Positions 35,601-41,679 of a stretch of 47,500 bases of DNA are shown here, piece by piece. Where the stretch lies: the NCBI GenBank assembly GCA_012295275.1, contig CM022677.1, positions 468,408-515,907 of the forward strand, in the 5' to 3' direction. The stretch's first letter is position 1. Every line of letters starts with the position of its first letter. The stretch comes from Chrysomallon squamiferum. Its lineage: Eukaryota; Mollusca; Gastropoda; Neomphalida; Peltospiridae. The position numbers and the translations under genes were made by a program. The notes beneath the pieces were generated by a model, which searched no databases, was not told the DNA's origin, and worked only from the letters and a program-made list of their open reading frames with translations.

Positions 35601-38075
35601 GCTGGACATAATAATTAGTTTTATTATCTTATTGTCTTTGAAATTTTATCAAGCAGCTTCGAGGCTCTTAATTGTAATTTTTACCTCGTGAAATATGGTT
35701 TGTTGGCGTTATATCGCCAGTTTGAGTTTCTGTTTTTTTCTTCAAAATTACGAATGTTCAACATGCTACAGTCACTATAACCGATTACATGAGACGAATG
35801 AAAAGTAGCTGGACATAATAATTAGTTTTTTTATCTAATTGTCTTTGAAATTTTGTCAAGCAGCTGTAGCATGCTAACTAGTAACTCTAATCTTTACCTC
35901 GTCAAGCATGGTTATTTCGACGTTAGATCGCCGAAGTGAAAGTGTCATGGCAGACCAAACTTCCTGTGTAAGGACTTACGTTTGAGAATGGATTATTCTG
36001 ACTTATTCTTCTTAAATTATCTTACACAAGAATGATGGACAAATATGTTCCTAACAATATATTGGTATTTTCATCCATAATTGTCTCAAATCTCAAGATG
36101 TTTTAGGATTTTAAAATCATAAAATTGACCAAACAATTATAATTTCTAAACACCAAATCAAATAAGCACTTGCTATTGTATTCTGTGTGGATTTAATTTG
36201 TACTGGTCATTCCAGTTTTGCATTTCTTTTCATATATATTTTTTTTTCAGTGTTTGGTTTGACCCACAGTTGCCATTTCATTTTGGTAATATTGTCTTTC
36301 ATATTTTCAACTATTTTTTAAACTTACTTCAGTTGTCTTCTCAGCTCTTTTCTTGTTTTTTTCAGTTAATAACCAAAAGATGCCTTTGAGTAACAAGAGA
36401 CAGTGCCTAATTAGATGTAACCAACCGAGCTTAGCTAGACAGCATCTGCAAGAACAGTATTCCACAGTTCCTGCAACAGATGAGTTTTTGAAAGGACACG
36501 TGCTTTATATTTACACTAGCTGTGGTAACAGTCGAACAACAACAGTTAGTGAATTATGTAGTCATTTTTCACTAACTCCTACCCCTGTGTTGAGACTTTC
36601 TGATGAAGTGAAGAAAGTTGTGTACCAGTTCGATAAGTTTCGAAATCTGGCTTATGCTGTATAATTTACCAAATTTATGTGTTTATGTGAAGAACATTTT
36701 TTATTGGCGGAAAGCTGTAATCTTGAGGATGTACCCGGAAAACAAGATGAGCCCCAACCTGGACCGAGATGCAACCCACAATAGGTTACTGCTTCCCCAG
36801 AACCACACAATCTATTGGATAGCAGTTCACTCTGGGGAGAAGATTCAGAGGAACCTGCCATTCCAGTATTGACAAAACCACCCATGAAAACCAGACAAAC
36901 AAAAAACTGCCAGTCATGCAAGTTATTAAATAACTCCTTAACAAATATAACACCTTGTCACGTGACGCTATTATAGTCTGCTGCCCTTTCAGGTACTAAT
37001 ACCACTCAGACTAGTCACATGACATATGCACTACCTAAAATTCTTTAAGTTAGCATCTCAGAAAACTTATCACCCAACTCCTTGAAATGCCAAAATTAAC
37101 TGAGAGTTTCTGTCAATATTATAAAGAGGATGGACTGTAATTAAGATTGAAAAAGAACAAATCACAACATAATGAACGTTTGTAATATTATGTAAAATGT
37201 TTCAATTTGAAGAAAGTTGTTTATTTTGAGTTTCACAAATGTCTAATTTTGAACTGTTGCATTATCTTTGAATTCAGCTTACGTTAACACGTCACACAGC
37301 AAACTGCCTAAATAACAAGTTGGTATTTGCTTCATTAATTAAACCTTTACCTGTCTGTGTATCAATTTCAGGAGCTGATTTATACAGGTATTTGGAAGAG
37401 GCGCCAGAGCGTGTTGTTGTCATCATCAGCGCTGACCTCGCACACACGCATTTCAGCACTGACCCATACGGCTACTCCAACGCATCAGAGCCATTCGACG
37501 ATGTAAGGACAACCAGTCAGTCGTGCTTGAACCTTTTAAAAATACTTTAAAATTTTACCAGAACAACAGTATCAAAGCAGATATGTTTTGTAATAGCACC
37601 TGAGCAGATTTTTATATTTATGATTAATAGGTGTTAAATAGACTTATTTATTTGTTTCTTTGAATTAATGAATGAAACTGACGTTTGGGAGGATTTGTAA
37701 AACTATTTATGTTTAATGTTATGGGTAGCAAAGAACATGCTGCAACTGTTTTGTCTTCAGTGTTGAAAGACTTGTGTGATTAGTACATAACGGATCACAG
37801 TTTGTTTTTGTTTCATTAATACAGTTGTCACGTTGGTTCTCATTATTTGAATGTTTCAGGCTGTTGGTGAGTGGGCAGCGACTCTGGACGGCATGTTGCT
37901 GTTGAACAGAGCGGCTGGACTAGTCGATCGCGCGCTGTCGTGTGGTTACACGGGTCTAGTCATGTTACATGGTCTGTTAGAAACTGCCGGGCTGTCGTCA
38001 TGGTTACCAAACGTTTTAGCAAACTATCACCCAAGTTACTACGGTATGATGGTAGCATCATTCGTTCAGAGATGA
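15399..38075 (+). CDS. LigB-like gene copy 3, complete exon set with a rearranged ~21-kb intron
   Basis: Joining 15399-15853, 16271-16395, 37372-37502 and 37860-38075 restores a 308-residue reading frame like copy 2, with PHGG, STPHG, WGEVIPLH, SADLAHTH and the C-terminal exon all intact. However, the interval between exons B and C holds E2, a second intron 1/exon B block (B' at 26,636), E3, unrelated DNA and a broken exon C (34,361-34,471). Inclusion of both B and B' would shift the frame and stop after four codons. Use of B or B' alone would keep the frame. Whether one transcript spans all this is unknown. It may instead be two or three partial units misread as one gene. Confidence 0.55.
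16271..16395 (+). CDS. Copy 3 exon B
   Basis: This open 125-bp exon has the usual acceptor and GTATTT donor. It encodes WGEVIPLH and differs from copy 2 by Ser for Pro in MISELL. Confidence 0.85.
16396..17980 (+). other. Copy 3 intron 2, left part
   Basis: Array intron sequence shared with copy 4 (41,680-43,425) and in part with copy 2. It has small scrambles near 16,540-16,850. An ACGGACGAGTATG|GTAAGC donor-like word lies near 16,861, and a GTGCAG acceptor-like word near 16,957. No gene was recognised. Confidence 0.7.
17981..17991 (+). repeat. 5' target-site duplication of E2
   Basis: TCTTTGATTAG lies left of E2 and matches TCTTTGATCAG on the right (26,097-26,107) with one mismatch. Confidence 0.85.
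17992..18825 (+). promoter_or_regulatory. E2 5' leader with three CCAAT boxes, likely internal promoter
   Basis: The leader opens with tandem CAGATTCGCTC-like words (17,993-18,040). CCAAT occurs at 18,214, 18,239 and 18,299 in a less AT-rich block (18,200-18,350), followed by a long AT-rich stretch before the ORF1 ATG at 18,826. Non-LTR elements usually need an internal promoter, and clustered CCAAT boxes (NF-Y type sites) fit that. The exact transcription start cannot be read from the sequence. Confidence 0.5.
18826..21596 (+). pseudogene. E2 ORF1 (Gag-like, CCHC), interrupted
   Basis: The ATG at 18,826 opens 211 codons (MADTNKSVGTG...), rich in acidic, Ser and Pro residues, ending at TGA near 19,459. 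The reading resumes in another frame at 19,452-19,688. It is then broken by a 79-bp minisatellite and resumes at about 20,945-21,421 with CAQCQRWGHNIKKC (CX2CX4HX4C) and two further Cys/His knuckles. A last segment at 21,405-21,596 ends at the same TGA as E1. The product would be the RNA-binding protein of the element. Confidence 0.83.
19808..20708 (+). repeat. 79-bp minisatellite in E2 ORF1, about 11 units
   Basis: The word GTAGTAATC recurs at 19,878, 19,957 and 20,036 (79-bp period), then with small indels to 20,692. Each unit contains GACATGACAACCCCACG. E1 has only one diverged unit at 3,060-3,125. No unit-specific spacers exist. Confidence 0.95.
21724..24903 (+). pseudogene. E2 ORF2 (endonuclease, RT, partial RNase H), broken
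   Basis: The ATG at 21,724 is followed by LQWNAKGLKSRG, GDFNSRNHLWG near 22,199 and SDHLPI near 22,420 (apurinic-type endonuclease). RT follows with PISLTSC near 23,353, VDIEKAYD near 23,560, NGIPQGS near 23,713 and FADD near 23,828. RNase H begins with YTDGSK near 24,670 and TTELIAI near 24,796, and breaks off at TDSLSSL at about 24,900. Small deletions near 21,860, 23,620 and 23,915 and several shifts destroy the frame. The remainder of RNase H and the C-terminal zinc-like motif present in E1 are absent. Confidence 0.87.
24906..25590 (+). repeat. 33-bp minisatellite replacing the end of E2 ORF2, about 21 units
   Basis: Units contain ACAACGCGACGCTAAC followed by ACAACAAAAAC, with a 33-bp period and a few shortened units. 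E1 has a single similar unit in its 3' untranslated region (8,072-8,105). Because 33 is a multiple of three, long meaningless ORFs appear on the minus strand. Confidence 0.95.
25591..26096 (+). mobile_element. E2 3' untranslated region and tail
   Basis: It matches E1 8,106-8,605 in order: CCCGACACGATG, a T-rich tract, (AAAT)n, a TATG-rich tract, a CCCTTCC tract and GTGGGCACGTAAAAAGAG. It ends in three TTCCA units before the target-site duplication. Confidence 0.82.
26097..26107 (+). repeat. 3' target-site duplication of E2
   Basis: TCTTTGATCAG follows the element tail and continues into host intron sequence that matches copy 2 from 13,203 on. Confidence 0.85.
26108..26635 (+). other. Intron 2 fragment joined to a second intron 1
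   Basis: Bases 26,108-26,250 are intron 2 sequence (as at 13,203-13,345). Near 26,252 the sequence jumps, in a T-run, back to intron 1 (as at 15,895-16,270), including the (TTTA)n tract. This is a rearrangement junction inside copy 3. Confidence 0.8.
26636..26760 (+). CDS. Copy 3 extra exon B (B')
   Basis: This open 125-bp exon has both splice sites (TTAAG|A and TTTAG|GTATTT). Compared with exon B at 16,271 it has five amino-acid changes: Val to Leu, Leu to Phe, Glu to Lys, Gln to Lys and Ser to Pro. It could be used instead of exon B. Using both would cause a frameshift and early stop. Confidence 0.6.
26761..27271 (+). other. Truncated intron 2 after exon B'
   Basis: Array intron sequence with internal deletions: the sequence jumps near 26,992, and again near 27,180 relative to copy 2. 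It ends at GAACGAGATC, exactly the bases that precede the E1/E2 target site elsewhere. Confidence 0.75.
27461..28845 (+). pseudogene. E3 ORF1 (Gag-like), frameshifted
   Basis: The probable ATG at 27,461 is followed after nine codons by TGA, and pieces continue in other frames (27,513-27,743). The best segment is 28,168-28,845, with CGHCQKWGHMTNQC (CX2CX4HX4C), CSFC...H...C and CANCQGPHESHYKMC, followed by a Lys/Asn/Gln-rich region. It would be an RNA-binding Gag-like protein. Confidence 0.8.
29030..31075 (+). pseudogene. E3 ORF2 (endonuclease fragment, RT, partial RNase H), broken
   Basis: Endonuclease pieces include ICIQETWLG near 29,115 and IIVGDINCHN near 29,438. Near 29,515 the sequence jumps to RT (INTRLINTAFK). 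RT follows with FDMVWREGLL near 29,710, NGIPQGSVISPT near 29,858 and FADDCAFWRAG near 29,987. A segment at 30,321-30,900 has LDYGA and ALRVIGHLP, as in RT thumb/linker regions, then IYSDGS near 30,842 and AELVAIIRAM near 30,975 of RNase H. It breaks off at FSDS. Multiple shifts and the internal deletion inactivate it. Confidence 0.82.
32167..32232 (+). repeat. (AAT)n microsatellite
   Basis: About 20 AAT units running into ATG units. Confidence 0.95.
32523..32608 (+). repeat. Compound (AAT)n(AGT)n microsatellite
   Basis: AAT units followed by AGT units, directly before the first unit of the 200-bp satellite. Confidence 0.95.
32656..32960 (+). repeat. 200-bp satellite, first block (about 1.5 units)
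   Basis: AATTGTTATGATTGCCTCGT occurs at 32,682 and 32,881 (period 199), each followed by GATCGCCATCTTGA and, in the first unit, ACGGAATTTTCA and AAAACCGGTTA. The same unit recurs at 35,437-35,945. It is unrelated to the array or the retrotransposons. Confidence 0.85.
32961..34045 (+). other. Non-array AT-rich DNA
   Basis: There is no repeat match within the window and no credible ORF. Array sequence resumes near 34,046 with AACTTATCACCCAACTCC. Confidence 0.6.
34046..34360 (+). other. Array intron 2 fragment before partial exon C'
   Basis: It matches copy 2 at 13,795-14,064 and ends in the acceptor ATCAATTTCAG. Confidence 0.8.
34361..34471 (+). pseudogene. Partial exon C' (no donor)
   Basis: The exon reads GADLYRYLEDAPERV and ISADLAHTY, so the second His of LAHTH is Tyr here. 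It breaks off after the codons for GYSN and joins intron 1 sequence (ACTAATAATATTG). The last 20 bases of the exon and the donor are missing. Confidence 0.85.
34472..35436 (+). other. Intron 1 fragment fused to intron 2
   Basis: Bases 34,472-34,656 match intron 1. At about 34,657 the sequence jumps to the last bases of exon B (CCATTTAG) and then intron 2, which runs to about 35,436. Similarity to copy 4 ends at TTTATAACCTT, where the satellite begins. A donor-like GACGAGTATG|GTAAGG lies near 35,285. Confidence 0.75.
35437..35945 (+). repeat. 200-bp satellite, second block (about 2.5 units)
   Basis: Units start near 35,470, 35,670 and 35,880 and become more diverged from left to right. Shared words include GCCTCGTGAAA, GATCGCCATCTTGAAAC, AGCTGGACATAATAATTAG and TTGTCTTTGAAATTTT. 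The first unit is closest to the block at 32,656. Confidence 0.85.
35946..36370 (+). other. Non-array DNA before an unidentified ORF
   Basis: AT-rich sequence with no recognisable gene. It ends in a strong polypyrimidine tract and TTTTTTTCAG at 36,361-36,370 that looks like a splice acceptor. Confidence 0.55.
36380..36664 (+). CDS. Unidentified ORF, 94 codons from an internal ATG, possible exon fragment
   Basis: The frame is open from 36,353 to TAA at 36,662-36,664. The ATG at 36,380 follows the acceptor-like TTTTTTTCAG by nine bases. The protein begins MPLSNKRQCLIRC and ends FDKFRNLAYAV, mixed in composition and unlike the low-complexity ORFs nearby. Downstream another frame reads LEDVPGKQDEPQPGP and GEDSEEPAIPV, which also looks protein-like, so a frameshifted exon of an unknown gene is possible. 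It has no match elsewhere in the window. I do not recognise a family. Confidence 0.3.
   Translation: MPLSNKRQCLIRCNQPSLARQHLQEQYSTVPATDEFLKGHVLYIYTSCGNSRTTTVSELCSHFSLTPTPVLRLSDEVKKVVYQFDKFRNLAYAV
36665..36945 (+). other. Downstream part of the unidentified insert
   Basis: It is richer in C and G than its surroundings and can be read as an acidic, Pro-containing peptide in one frame with a single stop. Array intron sequence resumes at about 36,946. Confidence 0.4.
36946..37371 (+). other. Copy 3 intron 2, right end
   Basis: It matches copy 2 at about 13,680-14,064, including CACGTGA and the acceptor ATCAATTTCAG. Confidence 0.8.
37372..37502 (+). CDS. Copy 3 exon C
   Basis: This 131-bp exon is open, with ISADLAHTH and DPYGYSNASEPFDD. 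The donor is GTAAGG. Glu replaces the Asp of LEDAP. Confidence 0.85.
37860..38075 (+). CDS. Copy 3 exon D
   Basis: This open last exon begins AVGEWAATLDG and ends SFVQR, TGA at 38,073-38,075. The acceptor is GTTTCAG. Confidence 0.88.
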   Translation, partial: AVGEWAATLDGMLLLNRAAGLVDRALSCGYTGLVMLHGLLETAGLSSWLPNVLANYHPSYYGMMVASFVQR

Positions 38076-39081
38076 AAAGAAGAATGAACAAAACATTTCA
38101 TATGGACATGAAGAAAAATTATATAACGACAACAACGACAACAAAAATAATAATTATAATAATTATCACGATGATGATGATAATGACAGTAATAATAAAA
38201 AGAACAACAATGGATATTTAGCTGGGAAGCCGTTTTTTTTTTTTCTCTACAGACTCGAGAGTTCCATTTTACATGTGCAGTGATCACACTTCTGTACTTG
38301 TATACTTCTTTTAACACAACTTGCCTTTGATTTCGTCACTGACTGTGTCTGTAGACGTGTAGGCCTGTTCAGCTTTGATGCAGGCCTATCACACTTACAG
38401 GTAACACAGTGTTTCGGATGCAGCGTTATCTACAACAGGTTATTACAGCTTCGATGATGCTGAATTACGAAAGAAAAATGTGAGGCACGGCCGCTGAAAA
38501 GGAGCTAAAGTAATACGCCATTATTACCTCAGATTTTCTCACTTACAAATCAACTTTTAATAATGATGATGATAATAATAATAATAATATTAATAATAAT
38601 AATAATAATAATAATAATGATGATAATAATAAACTTTGATGTTACTCCAAAGCAACCATGTAGTCTTCTATAAATCTGTTTTAAAGAACGTTTTTCTAAC
38701 ACAATGTATTGATACAAACTACTGTGATGCATCGCTTAACGTTTCACGTACACGCCCTTTGTCCATAAAAATAACAAGGAAATAATGGTAATAATGATGC
38801 TGCAGCTGCTGCTGCTGATGATGACGAAGACAATGACAAACAAATACATAAAAGAAGATCAAACAAAAACAACATCAACAAAAAATTAACTATTGGGACA
38901 ATTCAGAAAACCAACTCTTATAAATTAACAAGGCGATAATATAGATTTTTAATTCCTATCGATTATCATTATACAAATAAATTACTATTTCCTTCAGATG
39001 TATTGTTGCTCTTTAAGGAAAAATACAGAAGGGCAGGTAACTCTAGAGTTATATGATTTAAGAACGAAATAGAAAATCGAG
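38076..39081 (+). other. Spacer between copies 3 and 4
   Basis: This is the full-length spacer, like 10,074-11,051. It has an AATAAA at 38,194-38,199, AAT-rich microsatellites at 38,560-38,632 and CTG/ATG triplets near 38,800. The conserved upstream ORF lies at 38,998-39,072. No other gene was seen. Confidence 0.75.
38194..38199 (+). terminator. Candidate polyadenylation signal, copy 3
   Basis: AATAAA lies about 120 bases after the stop of exon D, matching copies 1 and 2. Confidence 0.4.
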
Positions 39082-39536
39082 ATGTCATTTGCAATTCTGA
39101 TTGTGTTTTTCACATCACTTGATTTATCTTTCTCCAAACTACTGGCCGGGTTCGTTCTGCCGCACGGCGGAATTGCTCTGGATCCGAAACATTTCAATAC
39201 AACCAACCACACAGCAAAACAAGAAGCGTGGAAAATTCACGAAGACTGCAAAACTGTCGATCAGACGATTCTGTCTTTGTCACCCGATATACTTTTTCTG
39301 AGCACGCCCCATGGTATTTCTGACTTAAATAACTTTGTGTTCTACTTAAATCCCACAGGAGAAGGCTTTGCAGATACTGATAATTGCAACTGTCCTCCTT
39401 GTTGTTATAAAGTAACCGCTAATCTTTCTAGCCAACTTTCGGAAGACATCGTAAATAAATTTGGCTCTGCTCGGAACATTTCGGGATTAAGCGGTTATGG
39501 TCCACCCGGTAAAAGCGATGAAGCATTTCCATTGAG
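39082..39536 (+). pseudogene. Copy 4 exon A
   Basis: It is open over its full length with a good donor. It is nearly identical to copy 3 exon A, with Asp for Ala in HEDCKTV. It is the best-preserved part of this copy. Confidence 0.88.
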
Positions 39537-39927
39537 GTGAGAAATAGCATGCATGTAAAAATGAGCATAAACACTTCTTTTTTAAATTAGCATAGACTAA
39601 TAATACTGACAGCAAGAAAACATTATCCTATAAAAATATAGTTATTGATACACCAATTTCTGTTTTCGATTAATGCCCATTCTCACAAAAGACTGAGGAC
39701 CCACAAGATGCCGTTTTCGAAACGTACAGTACATAAAAATTATATATTTATTTGCAATCCTATTGATAATATATTATATAGAAATGTTTCTATATATTTT
39801 ATCCCAAAACTGACATTATTTATAAATACTCTTGTAAAGTAGAGTCATACAATTTTTTCTTTTAAATTTCATTTTGTTACATATTTGTTTATTTATTTAT
39901 TTATTTATTTATTTGGCACACATTAAG

Positions 39928-40052
39928 ATGGGGAGAAGTGATACCACTTCATTTGATACCAGATCTGGAAAACACAAAAGTTGTAATTCTCTCGTAGCCC
40001 AGCAGACGATATACACATGATGTTGCCATGATATCAGAACTTCTCCAGTTAG
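39928..40052 (+). pseudogene. Copy 4 exon B, first, with TAG
   Basis: The splice sites are kept, but the Gln codon in ILSQPSRR is TAG at 39,995-39,997, a single C-to-T change. Confidence 0.92.
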
Positions 40053-40124
40053 GTATTTCACTGTTTGTCTGTATGTGTGTAAAAAGTACATACGATTTGT
40101 AAACATTAGTTTATTGGTTACGTA

Positions 40125-40273
40125 AACTGTCCTCCTTGTTGTTATAAAGTAACCGCTAATCTTTCTAGCCAACTTTCGGAAGACATCATAAATAAATTTG
40201 GCTCTGCTCGGAATATTTCGGGATTAAGCGGTTATGGTCCACCCGGAAAAAGCGATGAAGCATTTCCACTGAG
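40125..40273 (+). pseudogene. Copy 4 partial exon A (duplicate 3' part)
   Basis: It begins within CTGTCCTCCTTGTTG, directly after intron 2 sequence (GGTTACGTAAA), and runs to the GTGAGA donor. There is no acceptor in front of it, so it cannot be spliced in as an exon by itself. Confidence 0.9.
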
Positions 40274-40677
40274 GTGAGAAATAGCATGCATGTAAAAATT
40301 AGTATAAACACAACTTTTTAAAATTAGCATAGACTAATAATGCTGACAGATAGAAAACATTATCGTATAAAAATATAGTTATTGATAAACCAATTTCTGT
40401 TTTCGTTTCATGCAAAGTCTCACAAAAGACTGAGGACCCACAATATGCCGTTTTCGAAACGTACAGTACATAAAAAATACATATTTATTTGCAGTCCTAT
40501 TGATAATATATTATATAGAAATGTTTCTATATATTTTATCCCAAAACTGACATTATTTATAAATACTCTTGTAAAGTAGAGTCATACAATTTTTCTTTTA
40601 AATTTCATTTTCTTGTATTCATTTTGTTACATATTTATTTATTTATTTATTTATTTATTTATTTGGCACATATTAAG

Positions 40678-40802
40678 ATGAGTAGAGCTGATCCCACTTC
40701 ATTTGATACCAGATCTGGAAAACACAAAAGTTGTAATTCTCTCGCAGCCCAGCAGACGATATACACATGATGTTGTCATGATATCAGAACTTCTCCATTT
40801 AG
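40678..40802 (+). pseudogene. Copy 4 exon B, second, with TGA
   Basis: The conserved Trp of WGE is TGA, and the neighbouring bases (TGAGTAGAGC for TGGGGAGAAG) are also altered. The donor now reads GTACCG because a transposon begins two bases into the intron. Confidence 0.9.
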
Positions 40803-40805
40803 GTA

Positions 40806-41677
40806 CCGTATATATTTGTGTACAAGACGACCTTATGTATAAATCGATGTGTATTTTAAGACCAAAAATTGCGTCATTATAGGTATTACTTGTGTATAAG
40901 TCCACTGTAGATTCCAGGCACTATTTTTAGACCAGTGTGACAGTGCCACGAAGGCCTACATTGTACGCCTACTGTAACATAACTTGCACGAGCTGTAACT
41001 TGCACGTGCAATTCAAAGTAAGATAATTTCGGAACCTCAGCAATATTTTTTTCTATCGAAACTCTGCTACAAGACACGCCCCCGATCCTATTCCTAGCGC
41101 GCTAATTGGCCGAGGCTTCGCGCACTTGGCAACCGACTAGAATAACAAATATGGTGAGAAGTTGAACTGATTTTTGTTGCAGAACGTTTATAGAAATTTA
41201 GTTTGTTTTCGATTTGTCGGTAGTGGATATTAATGACGATTGCAATATTATTTCACCAAATTCTTTACAATTACACAAGTGAGTTTTGTTTATGAAATTA
41301 GGACCGATATTTAGTGCAATTTGGCAGAGAAGTCTGCATTCCTAGATCATTGCAAGACGCCGTAAGGCATAACGCCGTACTGACGGTTTTCTCGCTTTAA
41401 AATGTATTTTTATGTCATTAAACGGAAGAATATCATGTTCTACATTCATATTTGGTTTTGTTATTTAATGTTTCAAAAATTTTTATGCGATAAAATTATA
41501 TTTTTGAAAAGCTGAAAGACCGCGATTATTTTAGATGCATCCCGTAGCAAAAAAATAGTCAAAATGGCGACTCTTCAGCAACAGCTACAAAAGCATTACC
41601 TATGTATAAGTCGACCCCCAAAATATTACCTTTGATATAGTCTCCCAAAAATTCGACTTATACACAAGTATATACGG
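40806..41677 (+). mobile_element. Non-autonomous Tc1/mariner-type element (872 bp, TA target duplication)
   Basis: The ends form an inverted repeat of about 25 bases with three mismatches, CCGTATATATTTGTG on the left and its counterpart ending CACAAGTATATACGG on the right. TA flanks both ends (40,804-40,805 and 41,678-41,679). The uninterrupted site GGTATTTCAC is seen in the other exon B copies. TA duplication and this type of terminus fit the Tc1/mariner/pogo superfamily. No transposase ORF is present. Subterminal TGTATAAGTC words repeat inside (near 40,893 and 41,603). Confidence 0.9.
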
Positions 41678-41679
41678 TA

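Larger units (their letters stand above)
39082..40802 (+). pseudogene. LigB-like gene copy 4, broken and 3'-truncated
   Basis: Exon A (39,082-39,536) is intact and codes for PHGG and STPHG. Exon B (39,928-40,052) has CAG to TAG at 39,995-39,997. A local tandem duplication then gives the last 149 bases of exon A (about 40,125-40,273), another intron 1 and another exon B (40,678-40,802). That second exon B has TGG to TGA at 40,679-40,681. Its donor is interrupted by a small DNA transposon. No exon C or D follows before the array ends near 43,874. No splice choice restores a full protein. Confidence 0.9.
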
